Positions 1-6,668 are shown, counted from the first letter of the stretch. The stretch is 16,139 bases of DNA from Dehalococcoidia bacterium CG2_30_46_9 (GCA_001873005.1 MNYE01000107.1:2126-18264), one strand, 5' to 3'. Made by a program: numbers and translations. The notes: generated by a model not told the origin, from the sequence alone.

Positions 1-13
1 CTCCCCTCAAGCC

Positions 14-34
14 CCCCTTATTTGGCAAGGGACG
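14..34. repeat. 21-bp repeat, copy 1 (non-coding)
   Basis: The 21 bases here are the exact reverse complement of 4511-4531 inside mnmA. They match 6202-6222 at the end of rplM at 19 of 21 positions, also as reverse complement. The core contains TTATTTGGCAAGGGACG. The copy lies just upstream of the ribosome binding site of the 61-residue gene, in a C/G-rich stretch that may be the rest of the element. Its left boundary cannot be fixed this close to the window edge. Confidence 0.8.
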
Positions 35-56
35 CGAGGGAGAGGAGGCGATAAAA

Positions 57-242
57 ATGTGGCATAGAAGGTCATGGAGATTCTATTTTGGTTTCCCTCC
101 TTTTGGTTTCTACTTCCACGGGTTTAGACCTTTCCCGAGCAAGAAGGAATACCTCGATATGCTTGAAGAATATAAAAAGGAGCTTGAGGAAGAGCTTAAG
201 GAAGTGGAAAAGGAGATTGAGGAAGTAAGAAAAGGCACCTAA
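57..242 (+). CDS. Small hypothetical protein with aromatic N-terminus and acidic/basic coiled coil
   Basis: I do not recognise a named family with certainty. The 61-residue product starts at an ATG preceded 8 nt upstream by AGGAGG (43-48), which is strong support that it is translated. Residues 2-26 are rich in W, F, Y, G and R (for example FGFPPFGFYFHGF). Residues 29-58 are a highly charged heptad-like helix of alternating E and K, with L/V/I at spaced positions, so a coiled coil is likely. There is no signal peptide or membrane segment. The layout, an aromatic/glycine N-terminus followed by a short coiled coil, resembles small DUF5320-like proteins found in anaerobic bacteria and archaea, but that link is only by appearance. 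The gene before it lies outside the window and pdxS follows after 181 bp with its own promoter, so no functional link is evident. Confidence 0.7.
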   Translation: MWHRRSWRFYFGFPPFGFYFHGFRPFPSKKEYLDMLEEYKKELEEELKEVEKEIEEVRKGT

Positions 243-253
243 ATCACTTTATT

Positions 254-282
254 TTGATTTTTACCCTTACTTGCTGTATAAT
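254..282 (+). promoter_or_regulatory. Sigma-70-type promoter for pdxS
   Basis: TTGATT at 254-259 and TATAAT at 277-282 are separated by exactly 17 bp. The -10 box is a perfect consensus and the -35 matches 4 of 6. The predicted start of transcription, near 288-290, falls at the left end of the 110-bp repeat element, so the pdxS mRNA would begin with repeat hairpins. Confidence 0.65.
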
Positions 283-303
283 TTCTGCAACTACTTCCCC
301 TGC

Positions 304-363
304 TGTCATTCTGAGCCGAAGGCGAAGAATCTCCGAGACCCTTCGCTTCGCTCAGGGTGACAT
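304..363. repeat. TGTCAT-bounded hairpin repeat inside element 1
   Basis: This is an imperfect inverted repeat whose outer arms are TGTCATTCTGAGC and GCTCAGGGTGACA; the two mismatches would be G-U pairs in RNA. Internal parts such as GAATCTCCGAGACCCTTCGC resemble the pieces at 6712-6735 in truA. It would fold in the leader of the pdxS transcript. Confidence 0.7.
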
Positions 364-366
364 AAG

Positions 367-385
367 CCCTGAACTTGATTCAGGG
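367..385. repeat. 19-bp palindrome, non-coding copy
   Basis: CCCTGAACTTGATTCAGGG is identical to the copy at 6783-6801 in truA and is a one- or two-base variant of those in mnmA, rpoA and the Ycf45-like gene. The stem is CCCTGAA/TTCAGGG around a short loop. Confidence 0.9.
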
Positions 386-423
386 TGTGTAGTTACTGAT
401 TTTTAAACTTGAGGTAAAGGAAG

Positions 424-1308
424 ATGCGGGAAAATGCTACCTGGAAAACTAAAATAGGGCTGGCCCAGATGCTCAAAGGTGGGGTAATTATGGATGTGAC
501 TACCCCAGAACAGGCGAAGATTGCTGAAGAAGCTGGTGCCTGTGCTGTCATGGCTCTGGAGCGAGTGCCCGCCGATATTCGTGCTGCTGGTGGGGTAGCT
601 CGGATGGCTGACCCTACCATAATTCTAGCTATGATGGAAGCAGTAAGCATACCGGTAATGGCCAAATGCCGCATCGGACATTTTGTCGAAGCTCAGGTAT
701 TAGAAGCTTTAGGCGTTGATTTTATTGATGAGTCTGAGGTGCTTACTCCTGCCGATGAAAGCCACCATATCTGGAAGCATGATTTTAAAGTTCCTTTTGT
801 CTGTGGCTGTCGTGATTTAGGTGAAGCATTACGTCGTATTGCCGAGGGAGCGGCTATGATTCGAACCAAAGGGGAGGCAGGCACAGGAAATATCGTTGAA
901 GCCGTAAGACATATGCGGGCAGTCCAGGACGGAATTCGCAGGCTTCAGGTTTTGCCCAAGGAAGAGTTAGTAGCTGAGGCAAAAAGCATTGGCGCACCAC
1001 TAGAGTTGGTCATGGAGATACACAATGCAGGAAAACTGCCAGTGGTAAATTTCGCTGCTGGTGGTATTGCTACGCCGGCTGATGCTGCTTTGATGATGCA
1101 ACTGGGGGCTGAGGGCGTGTTTGTCGGCTCTGGTATTTTTAAGTCAAGTGACCCAGCAGCCAGAGCAAAGGCTATTGTCCAGGCTACTACCCATTATCAG
1201 GATCCAGCCATCATCGCTGAAGTATCCAAAGGTTTAGGGATAGCTATGCCAGGCTTGGATATTAAAACCATACCGCAGCAGGAATTGCTGGCTACCAGAG
1301 GATGGTAG
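424..1308 (+). CDS. pdxS: Pyridoxal 5'-phosphate synthase, PdxS (synthase) subunit
   Basis: PdxS condenses ribose 5-phosphate, glyceraldehyde 3-phosphate and ammonia to pyridoxal 5'-phosphate in the DXP-independent vitamin B6 route. It forms a (beta/alpha)8 dodecamer in the cytosol and normally receives ammonia from the glutaminase PdxT. The 294-residue product has the usual family length. D24 lies in GGVIMD. Lys81, in the VMAKCRIGH motif, is the expected Schiff-base residue, and Lys149, in [11 protein letters not shown], is the second catalytic lysine. The start ATG is preceded by GAGGT at 411-415. Transcription probably comes from the promoter at 254-282, through a repeat-containing leader. 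No pdxT follows; the next gene is an unrelated ATPase, so the glutaminase must be encoded outside this window. Confidence 0.97.
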   Translation: MRENATWKTKIGLAQMLKGGVIMDVTTPEQAKIAEEAGACAVMALERVPADIRAAGGVARMADPTIILAMMEAVSIPVMAKCRIGHFVEAQVLEALGVDFIDESEVLTPADESHHIWKHDFKVPFVCGCRDLGEALRRIAEGAAMIRTKGEAGTGNIVEAVRHMRAVQDGIRRLQVLPKEELVAEAKSIGAPLELVMEIHNAGKLPVVNFAAGGIATPADAALMMQLGAEGVFVGSGIFKSSDPAARAKAIVQATTHYQDPAIIAEVSKGLGIAMPGLDIKTIPQQELLATRGW

Positions 1309-1326
1309 GGAAGAAATACGAAATCC

Positions 1327-1380
1327 TAAACTCTAAACACATTAGGAATTTGTCCTGAACTTAATTCAGGATAGAGTTTA
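1327..1380. repeat. Nested inverted repeat between pdxS and the Ycf45-like gene
   Basis: The outer arms TAAACTCTA (1327-1335) and TAGAGTTTA (1372-1380) are perfect 9-bp inverted copies. Inside them, TCCTGAACTTAATTCAGGA (1353-1371) is a perfect-stem variant of the 19-bp palindrome. Relative to the CCCTGAA/TTCAGGG copies, both outer bases of the stem have changed together (C to T and G to A), so pairing is kept. It occupies most of the 81-bp gap and could fold in the mRNA just before the next start codon. Confidence 0.75.
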
Positions 1381-1389
1381 ACCATTTGA

Positions 1390-2880
1390 ATGCGAAAGGT
1401 AATTACTGACGACCTAGATGCTCTCCTTGATGTTTTGCCCTCGCATATTCGTGAGCCTCTTTACCACCAACCTGATTATAATGAATTACTTGAAGTAGTT
1501 CTAGATTTAGGACGTTTTCCCGAAGCACGTTTTCCTCATCGAGAACTGGTACTTAACTCCCAGGAGGTAAACCAATCTGATATTGATTATGTAGTGTCCC
1601 GTCTTGGTGAGTTTACGGGAGATAACCGCGCTGGCATTGAGCGCACTCTTCATCGCATTTCCGCCATACGCAACAGAAACGGACGTATAATTGGTTTAAC
1701 TTGCCGTGTAGGCAGAGCCGTCTTCGGCACTGTAAAGATGGTTCAAGACCTTATCGAACCAGGCAAGAATGTCTTGTTACTGGGACGACCAGGAATAGGT
1801 AAGACAACTATTTTGCGGGAAGTTGCCCGAGTGTTAGCTGATGAATTGAAAAAACGTGTCATTGTAATCGATACCTCCAACGAAATTGCTGGTGACGGTG
1901 ATATTCCTCATCCGGCTATTGGACATGCTCGGAGAATGCAGGTAACCCATCCGAGCATGCAGCACGCGGTAATGATTGAAGCGGTGGAAAATCATATGCC
2001 TGAGGTCATCATTATTGATGAAATAGGTACTGAACTAGAAGCACAAGCAGCCAGAACTATTGCGGAACGCGGCGTGCAATTGATAGGTACGGCCCACGGA
2101 AATACTCTAGAAAACTTGATCATGAATCCTACTTTGTCCGACCTCGTAGGTGGTGTCCAGACGGTTATTCTGGGCGATGAAGAGGCAAAACGGCGCCACA
2201 CACAGAAATCTGTTCTGGAGCGCAAAGCACCTCCTACCTTCGATGTAGTAGTGGAAATCTTGGATTACTACAAAGTAGCTGTCCATCCTGACGTGACGCA
2301 AGCTGTGGATGCTATTTTGCATCAACAACCCCTACTAGCCGAAGTCCGCTGGTTGGATGAGACTGGAGAAGTGCATAAAAAGACGAATGGTAGAGAAAAT
2401 TCCGTCTTAGGTAGGGGCGAGCATGCTCGCCCCTACCAAGTGGCGGATAAAGTACTACGATTCTATCTCTTTGGTGCCAGCCGTTCCCGTTTGGAGCAGG
2501 TTGCCAAGGAAAAGCAAAAAGAACTTATAATTGCCACTGATTTAAGACAAGCTGATATTCTCCTCACTACACGGAGTCATTATTGCCGCAAGCCACAGAA
2601 GATAAGAGATGCTGAGGCATCAGGCATACCAATTTACGCCCTGAAAAACAACAATCTTGTTCAAATAAGGCGGTGCTTGGATGCTATCTATCCCACTAAT
2701 GGTGAATCACCATACATTCATTATTTGCAGTATTTGCTAAGCCAGCATCATGACCTTAATTCCAATGCCAGCCACCGTGTTGACCCTGAAACAAGTTCAG
2801 GGAAAGAGAATGAGAGCAAGGTAAGTCCTGAGCCAGTGAGCCGAAGCCCTGAACGAAGTGAAGGGGAAGGATCTAAATAG
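1390..2880 (+). CDS. Ycf45-like / SpoIIIAA-type AAA ATPase with altered C-terminal R3H region
   Basis: The product has 496 residues. An N-terminal region (about 1-115) is followed by an ATPase core: Walker A GRPGIGKTT at 132-140, the DTSNEIAGDGDIPHP segment near 161-175, Walker B EVIIIDE at 205-211 and a GTAHG sensor-like motif at 233-237. The core resembles the SpoIIIAA/Ycf45 group of ATPases found in cyanobacteria, plastids and Chloroflexota. A second conserved segment (about 351-432, with ADILLTTRSHYCRKPQKIRDAEASGIPIYALK-like sequence) is typical of Ycf45 proteins, which then usually end in an R3H single-stranded nucleic-acid-binding domain. Here the YIHYLQYLLSQHH region (442-454) lacks the expected R and H pair, and residues from about 465 are written by repeats. 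Residues 341-350 come from a 28-bp palindrome. No Shine-Dalgarno sequence is obvious. The precise role of the family is uncertain. It overlaps tmk by one base. Confidence 0.85.
   Translation: MRKVITDDLDALLDVLPSHIREPLYHQPDYNELLEVVLDLGRFPEARFPHRELVLNSQEVNQSDIDYVVSRLGEFTGDNRAGIERTLHRISAIRNRNGRIIGLTCRVGRAVFGTVKMVQDLIEPGKNVLLLGRPGIGKTTILREVARVLADELKKRVIVIDTSNEIAGDGDIPHPAIGHARRMQVTHPSMQHAVMIEAVENHMPEVIIIDEIGTELEAQAARTIAERGVQLIGTAHGNTLENLIMNPTLSDLVGGVQTVILGDEEAKRRHTQKSVLERKAPPTFDVVVEILDYYKVAVHPDVTQAVDAILHQQPLLAEVRWLDETGEVHKKTNGRENSVLGRGEHARPYQVADKVLRFYLFGASRSRLEQVAKEKQKELIIATDLRQADILLTTRSHYCRKPQKIRDAEASGIPIYALKNNNLVQIRRCLDAIYPTNGESPYIHYLQYLLSQHHDLNSNASHRVDPETSSGKENESKVSPEPVSRSPERSEGEGSK
2410..2437. 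repeat. 28-bp perfect palindrome inside the Ycf45-like gene
   Basis: GGTAGGGGCGAGCA is followed directly by its exact reverse complement. Read in frame it gives G-R-G-E-H-A-R-P-Y plus the first base of a Gln codon (residues 341-350). It falls between the ATPase core and the second conserved segment, so it probably lengthens a linker. A 14-bp perfect stem with no loop would make a strong cruciform or RNA hairpin. Confidence 0.95.
2784..2802. repeat. 19-bp palindrome inside the Ycf45-like gene
   Basis: CCCTGAAACAAGTTCAGGG is identical to 4027-4045 in mnmA and is the reverse complement of 6996-7014 in truA. The frame here is CCT GAA ACA AGT TCA GGG (P-E-T-S-S-G), different from the CTG frame used in mnmA, truA and rpoA. 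Confidence 0.9.
2824..2866. repeat. Repeat-derived end of the Ycf45-like gene
   Basis: The stretch AGTCCTGAGC...CCGAAGCCCTGAACGAAGTG has the composition and CCTGAGC/CCGAAG/GAAGTG pieces of the repeats at 304-363 and 6712-6735. It encodes the final S-P-E-P-V-S-R-S-P-E-R-S-E-G-E-G tail. The adjoining AAGGA (2866-2870) is the likely ribosome binding site of tmk. Confidence 0.6.
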
Positions 2881-3515
2881 TGTTGGGACTACTTATTGCA
2901 TTTGAGGGAGGTGAAGGCTGTGGCAAAAGCACCCAGGCAAAAATTTTGTGGAAGAATTTATGCCAAAACATTCCGGTGATACTGGTACACGAACCCGGAG
3001 ATACAGCTCTAGGCGATAAGATAAGGAAGTTACTTAAAAGAAAGCAAAGTTACTCTATTTCGCCTGAAGCTGAGTTGTTCCTTTTTGTAGCTTCCCGTGC
3101 CCAATTGGTATCTGAAATAATTCGCCCCGCTTTAGAGGCAGGAAAAGTAGTCATCTGCGACCGTTTTGCCCATTCCACCCTGGCTTATCAGGGCTATGGT
3201 AGAGAACTTAACCTGAGTGCTGTAGCGGCGATTAATAATCTGGCAACACAAAACCTTAAACCAGACCTTGCCATCCTTCTGGATATACCTCCAGAGCAAG
3301 GATTGGCACGAAAGCAAAGTCCAAGGGACCGTTTCGAGCTGGAGGATTTGTCTTTCCATTGTCGAGTAAGAGAGGGCTATCTTAGGATAGCAGCACCTGA
3401 GCCTAGCCGCTGGCTAATAATAGACGCTATGTTACCCAAGACAAAAATCAGTCACATTATCTGGGAGAGGGTAAGCCAGCTATTACCTCTCCCCTCGTCA
3501 TTGCGAGGAGCGTAA
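2880..3515 (+). CDS. tmk: Thymidylate kinase
   Basis: This enzyme phosphorylates dTMP to dTDP with ATP, an essential step toward dTTP. The product has 211 residues. Evidence is the P-loop GGEGCGKST (10-18), the EPGDT...R segment (38-49), the DRF...S..AYQG motif (94-104) and the basic SPRDRFE segment near 147-153 followed by F...VR.GYL. The start is a GTG sharing one base with the TAG of the preceding gene, with AAGGA 9 nt upstream, so translation is likely coupled. Residues about 196-211 are written by an inverted repeat and by the first part of an ATTGC...GCAAT hairpin repeat, and the stop TAA lies inside that repeat. The last ten residues are thus probably a dispensable acquired tail. Bacterial Tmk is usually 200-215 residues. 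Confidence 0.96.
   Translation: MLGLLIAFEGGEGCGKSTQAKILWKNLCQNIPVILVHEPGDTALGDKIRKLLKRKQSYSISPEAELFLFVASRAQLVSEIIRPALEAGKVVICDRFAHSTLAYQGYGRELNLSAVAAINNLATQNLKPDLAILLDIPPEQGLARKQSPRDRFELEDLSFHCRVREGYLRIAAPEPSRWLIIDAMLPKTKISHIIWERVSQLLPLPSSLRGA
3463..3493. repeat. Inverted repeat at the end of tmk
   Basis: GGGAGAGGGTAA (3463-3474) pairs with TTACCTCTCCC (3483-3493) with a single bulged G. The loop is 8 nt. There is no following T-run, so it does not look like a standard intrinsic terminator. Confidence 0.7.
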
Positions 3516-3532
3516 GCGACAAAGCAATCTCG
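3496..3532. repeat. ATTGC...GCAAT hairpin repeat between tmk and mnmA
   Basis: CGTCATTGCGAGGAGCG leads into AAAGCAATCTCG; ATTGC (3500-3504) and GCAAT (3524-3528) are the stem. It is related to 6676-6697 (truA end) and 15972-15993 (before rpsH). It provides the last residues and the stop codon of tmk and most of the 54-bp spacer before mnmA. Confidence 0.8.
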
Positions 3533-3569
3533 CTATACGCTACTCTGTGCGATATACTTATAAGCACCT

Positions 3570-4793
3570 ATGAGTAAAGGGAAGGTAGCTGTAGCATTAA
3601 GTGGTGGAGTGGATTCCTCTGTGGCGGCTTTACTACTCCAAAGAGATGGCTACGAAGTCTGGGGAGTACACATGCGCTTGTCGGACTCTCTGCGCTCTCA
3701 AGCTCAAGCACACCATGCTGAGCAGGTATGTCATACTCTAGACATTCCCTTTCAAATAATGGATTTGCGAAAGGTGTTTGGACGCTATGTAATTGATTAT
3801 TTTTGCCAGGAATACCAGCACGGCTGGACCCCCAACCCTTGCATCGCCTGCAATCAACACATCAAATTCGGTGCATTGCTTAATAAAGTCCTTTCTCAGG
3901 GCATAGATTACATTGCTACTGGACACTATGCTCGGATTAGCCAAAGTCATGGCCCTGAGCTGAAGCTCCGAGCACAGCGAGGAGGCAGCGAAATAACTGA
4001 AGACTTTGCCAAGGATAATCTCCAACCCCTGAAACAAGTTCAGGGCAAGTACCACTTGCTTAAAGGGGTAGATGTCAGCAAGGACCAATCCTATTTTCTT
4101 TGCACTTTAAGTCAAGAAAAACTCAGCCATATTCTTTTTCCGTTAGGTAGCTATAGCAAAGACGAAGTCCAGAAGATAGCTAAACAAGAGGATTTGCCGG
4201 TAGCCAGCAAATCCAGCCAGGATATTTGCTTTATCTCGGAAAAGAATTACCGTGCTTTCCTTAGGGAACGTCTTTCCCAGAGACCTGGAGATATCGTAGA
4301 TGTTCAAGGGAAGTTATTGGGACACCATCAAGGCATAGCTTTCTACACTATTGGGCAAAGGCATGGTTTAGGATTGGCCTTTGGTAAGCCTCTCTATGTT
4401 TTAAGGATTGAGCCTGATAATGACAAAATTATTCTTGGCGAGGAGAGTGAGCTTTACAGTCAGGAGGCTATTGTCAAAAACCTGAGCTGGGTATGTGGTA
4501 TGGCACCATCCGTCCCTTGCCAAATAAGGGGCGGCGTGGACGAGGGCCTCCTACCACCCCCCACTAGCGTTAATGCTAAAATACGGTATAAATCGAGAGA
4601 AGCTGCAGCTACATTGTTGACGAAGGGTGATTCTGTCGTTGTCCTGTTTTCCCAACCACAGTGGGCAGTTACCCCGGGACAAGCTATCGTGTTCTATAAG
4701 GGTGAAGAGGTATTAGGTGGTGGCATTATCGAAAGTTCAAAGCCAATAATAAAGGTGAGGAAGGAAATTGAGGTCACAGCCACCAAATCTTGA
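3570..4793 (+). CDS. mnmA: tRNA-specific 2-thiouridylase MnmA, with two repeat-derived insertions
   Basis: MnmA thiolates U34 at position 2 in tRNAs for Lys, Glu and Gln, using ATP to adenylate the base and persulfide sulfur. The PP-loop SGGVDSS is at 11-17, the first catalytic Cys is C91 in NPCIACN, and the second is C220 in SKSSQDICFI. The KDQSYFL segment (171-177), IGQRHGL (261-267) and the C-terminal AVTPGQAIVFY (366-376) are all present. At 407 residues it is longer than the usual 350-380. Two segments explain this. Residues about 127-160 include PLKQVQG from a 19-bp palindrome. Residues about 313-332 come from the 21-bp repeat and its flank. Both fall in loops between conserved blocks, so the enzyme is probably active. 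No clear Shine-Dalgarno precedes the ATG. The gene overlaps rnhB by 26 bp. Confidence 0.96.
   Translation: MSKGKVAVALSGGVDSSVAALLLQRDGYEVWGVHMRLSDSLRSQAQAHHAEQVCHTLDIPFQIMDLRKVFGRYVIDYFCQEYQHGWTPNPCIACNQHIKFGALLNKVLSQGIDYIATGHYARISQSHGPELKLRAQRGGSEITEDFAKDNLQPLKQVQGKYHLLKGVDVSKDQSYFLCTLSQEKLSHILFPLGSYSKDEVQKIAKQEDLPVASKSSQDICFISEKNYRAFLRERLSQRPGDIVDVQGKLLGHHQGIAFYTIGQRHGLGLAFGKPLYVLRIEPDNDKIILGEESELYSQEAIVKNLSWVCGMAPSVPCQIRGGVDEGLLPPPTSVNAKIRYKSREAAATLLTKGDSVVVLFSQPQWAVTPGQAIVFYKGEEVLGGGIIESSKPIIKVRKEIEVTATKS
4027..4045. repeat. 19-bp palindrome inside mnmA
   Basis: CCCTGAAACAAGTTCAGGG is read as part of CCC CTG AAA CAA GTT CAG GGC, giving P-L-K-Q-V-Q-G at residues 153-159. It lies in a stretch without counterpart in typical MnmA proteins, just before the conserved YHLLKGVD block. 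Confidence 0.92.
4511..4551. repeat. 21-bp repeat and flank inside mnmA
   Basis: Positions 4511-4531 are the exact reverse complement of 14-34, and the trailing GAGGGCCTCC also follows the copy near 6232-6242. It encodes roughly residues 314-328 (V-P-C-Q-I-R-G-G-V-D-E-G-L-L). The conserved family sequence resumes at VNAKIRY. Confidence 0.85.
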
Positions 4794-5406
4794 TCATGAG
4801 GATAAGCTCAAATCGCAAGGTTACGAGCTTATCGCTGGCGTTGATGAGGTGGGGAGAGGAGCCCTTGCTGGCCCGGTAGTTGCTGGCGCTGTTATCCTGC
4901 CAAGAAATTATTCCCCTTGGTTTGAACTAGTTAGAGATAGTAAGGAGCTCAGTCCTAAGAAGCGTGAATGTCTTTTCCACTTGATTACTCAAGAAGCTAT
5001 TGCTGTCGGAGTTGGCATCGTTTCCCAGGAGGTAATTGATACCGTAAATATCCTCGAAGCAACCAAACTGGCTATGATGCAGGCAATAGAAAAACTACCT
5101 GAACAAGCGCAATATCTCCTTATTGATGGATTAACTTTAATGATTTCTATTCCTCAGAAGGGGATAATAAAAGGCGATAAGCTGTGCCTCTCCATTGCTT
5201 GCGCCTCCATCATAGCCAAGGTAACTCGAGACCATATTATGGAAGAGCTTGATAAGGTCTATCCTGGTTATAGTTTAGCCAAGCATAAAGGTTATGCCAC
5301 TGAAGAACATATTTCCCGCTTGAAGCAACTGGGACCATCACCAATCCATCGTCTCTCTTTCGCCCCTGTTAGGAATGTCATTGCCAGCCATGTTCCTCTC
5401 CCTTGA
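4768..5406 (+). CDS. rnhB: Ribonuclease HII
   Basis: RNase HII cuts RNA in RNA-DNA hybrids and starts removal of ribonucleotides misplaced in DNA. The product has 212 residues. It carries AGVDEVGRGALAGPV (23-37) with D26 and E27, DSKELS (57-62), LLIDG with D120, and AKVTRD with D155, which together give the expected D-E-D-D metal site, plus GDK at 136-138. The start is taken as TTG at 4768 because no in-frame ATG occurs between it and the conserved core and GGTGAGG lies about 7 nt upstream. This makes a 26-bp overlap with mnmA and suggests coupled translation. rnhB next to yraN is a common arrangement in bacteria. Confidence 0.95.
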   Translation: MRSQPPNLDHEDKLKSQGYELIAGVDEVGRGALAGPVVAGAVILPRNYSPWFELVRDSKELSPKKRECLFHLITQEAIAVGVGIVSQEVIDTVNILEATKLAMMQAIEKLPEQAQYLLIDGLTLMISIPQKGIIKGDKLCLSIACASIIAKVTRDHIMEELDKVYPGYSLAKHKGYATEEHISRLKQLGPSPIHRLSFAPVRNVIASHVPLP

Positions 5407-5418
5407 AGCTCAAATCAA

Positions 5419-5784
5419 ATGAACCGTCAAGAAGTTGGTACGCTAGGAGAAAAACTAGCGCAAAAATTCCTAAAAAGAAAAGGCTACCGTATTCTAGAGA
5501 CAGGTTTTCGCTGCCGTGAGGGGGAAATTGATATTATTGCCCGGCAAAAGGATTACCTTGTTTTTATTGAGGTTCGCACTAAAAGTAATTTAAATTTTGG
5601 CACTCCGGAGGAATCAATAACGCAAAGCAAGAAGAAAAAACTCATTGCCTCCGCTCTCGCCTACATAAATGCTCACCAAAAGGTGCCATCCTTATGGCGC
5701 ATAGATGTTGTAGCTATAGAGATTGATACGAAGGGCAAAGCAAAACGCATTGAGTTGATTGAAAATGCTATCGGGCAGGATTAA
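5419..5784 (+). CDS. yraN: YraN/UPF0102 family endonuclease-like protein
   Basis: The 121-residue product matches the YraN family: an N-terminal GTLGEKLAQKFLKRKGY helix region, REGEIDII (33-40) with E36 and D38, and the FIEVRT segment with E51 (the family usually has EVK or EVR). These residues form a PD-(D/E)XK-type nuclease fold similar to Holliday-junction resolvases. The cellular role is poorly defined. It follows rnhB after 12 bp and is probably cotranscribed with it. No good ribosome binding site is seen. Its stop lies only 7 bp from the stop of the converging rpsI gene. Confidence 0.92.
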   Translation: MNRQEVGTLGEKLAQKFLKRKGYRILETGFRCREGEIDIIARQKDYLVFIEVRTKSNLNFGTPEESITQSKKKKLIASALAYINAHQKVPSLWRIDVVAIEIDTKGKAKRIELIENAIGQD

Positions 5785-5791
5785 CTCCAAT

Positions 5792-6187
5792 TTATCGCTT
5801 AGTATATTGTGGTGCCTTACGAGCTCTCTTTAGCCCATATTTCTTGCGCTCTTTGATCCTGGCATCTCGGGTAAGCAGACCTTCTTTTCGCAGTAGTGGC
5901 TTAAATGCCTCGTTTTCCTTGGCTAAAGCTCGAGTAATACCATGGCGAATGGCACCGGCTTGACCACTTATACCACCTCCTGCTACCTTTATAGTGGCAT
6001 GAAACTTGCCTGAGGTATTAGTAGCTACAAAGGGACTCTCGATTGTGTGGCGATGTTCAAGCCGAGGGAAAACTTCTTTGTAGGGCTTGCCATTGATAGT
6101 GACTTCGCCATCGCCGGGAAAAAGTCTAACCTGAGCTACAGCACATTTACGCTTTCCTGTTGCCCAAATATATGTCTCGTCACTCAT
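5792..6187 (-). CDS. rpsI: 30S ribosomal protein S9
   Basis: S9 is a head protein of the small subunit whose C-terminal tail reaches the P-site tRNA. The 131-residue product has the family blocks [30 protein letters not shown] and [29 protein letters not shown] sequence, ending in the invariant KR. It is the last gene of the minus-strand ribosomal cluster, downstream of rplM as in many bacteria. The ATG overlaps the end of rplM by 8 bp because rplM carries an added tail. GAGGT about 8-12 nt upstream, inside that tail, may serve as the ribosome binding site. Confidence 0.97.
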   Translation of the reverse strand: MSDETYIWATGKRKCAVAQVRLFPGDGEVTINGKPYKEVFPRLEHRHTIESPFVATNTSGKFHATIKVAGGGISGQAGAIRHGITRALAKENEAFKPLLRKEGLLTRDARIKERKKYGLKRARKAPQYTKR

Positions 6188-6668
6188 TGATTATTACCTC
6201 ACGTCCCTCGCCAGATAAGGGGAGAAGAGGGGAGGGCCTCCTTTTTTCTTTCACCAACTTCACTTGAGCTTGGTGTGGGTGTTCACCACCGGAATATACC
6301 TTAAGTTTCCTGAACATAGCTCTGCCCAAGCTATTATGCGGCAGCATACCTTTAATAGCATGCTCTAGTATATACTCAGGCTTGCTATTAAATATTTCTT
6401 TAAAGGTAGGACTTTTCAGCCCTCCAGGGTAGCCCGAATGGCGATAATAGATTTTCTGCTCTGCTTTTTTCCCAGTTACCTTTATTTTAGCCACGTTAAT
6501 TACCACCACATAGTCACCGGTATCGAGGTGAGGAGAATAGATTGGCTTGTGCTTGCCCATAAGCAAGTTGGCTACCTGCGAAGCTAGTCTTCCCAAAGTT
6601 TTACCTGTTGCATCAACCACATGCCATTCCCTTTTTATATCCTTAGCTTTAGTGCTATAAGTTTTCAT
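6180..6668 (-). CDS. rplM: 50S ribosomal protein L13 with repeat-derived C-terminal tail
   Basis: L13 is an early assembly protein of the large subunit. I start it at the ATG at 6668 ([20 protein letters not shown]), which overlaps the truA stop as ATGA. An in-frame extension to 6707 is only truA and repeat sequence. Family blocks include [37 protein letters not shown] and [20 protein letters not shown]...HPHQAQ. Normal proteins end soon after HPHQAQ at about 142-148 residues. Here 162 residues are encoded, and the last 20 or so ([16 protein letters not shown]) come from the 21-bp repeat family. The tail pushes the stop codon into rpsI. Confidence 0.96.
   Translation of the reverse strand: MKTYSTKAKDIKREWHVVDATGKTLGRLASQVANLLMGKHKPIYSPHLDTGDYVVVINVAKIKVTGKKAEQKIYYRHSGYPGGLKSPTFKEIFNSKPEYILEHAIKGMLPHNSLGRAMFRKLKVYSGGEHPHQAQVKLVKEKRRPSPLLPLSGEGREVIINE
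6202..6242. repeat. 21-bp repeat and flank at the end of rplM
   Basis: 6202-6222 matches 4511-4531 at 19 of 21 positions in the same orientation. GAGGGCCTCC follows about 10 bp later in both copies. It encodes the C-terminal tail of L13 on the minus strand. Confidence 0.8.

Larger units (their letters stand above)
287..396. mobile_element. 110-bp miniature inverted-repeat element, copy 1
   Basis: The ends are GCAACTAC (287-294) and GTAGTTAC (389-396), an inverted pair with one mismatch. The right end read inward is GTAACTACACACCC, close to both ends of the element at 12167-12269. Inside is a second inverted pair: TGTCATTCTGAGC near 304-316 against GCTCAGGGTGACA near 350-362. A 19-bp palindrome lies near the right end. 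The flanking 8-mers TAATTTCT (279-286) and TGATTTTT (397-404) agree at 6 of 8 positions, which could be a decayed target duplication but is weak in AT-rich DNA. No open reading frame for a transposase is present. The element fills most of the space between the pdxS promoter and the pdxS start. Confidence 0.6.

Noticed and set aside
367..385. CRISPR array made of the palindromic repeats
   Set aside because: Copies are scattered singly, lie in both strands and inside genes, and have no regular spacers.
260..423. Known riboswitch in the pdxS leader
   Set aside because: The folding potential is explained by the repeat element; no conserved aptamer core could be recognised.
3463..3532. Intrinsic terminator after tmk
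   Set aside because: The hairpins have no following T-run, and mnmA in the same orientation begins 38 bp later.
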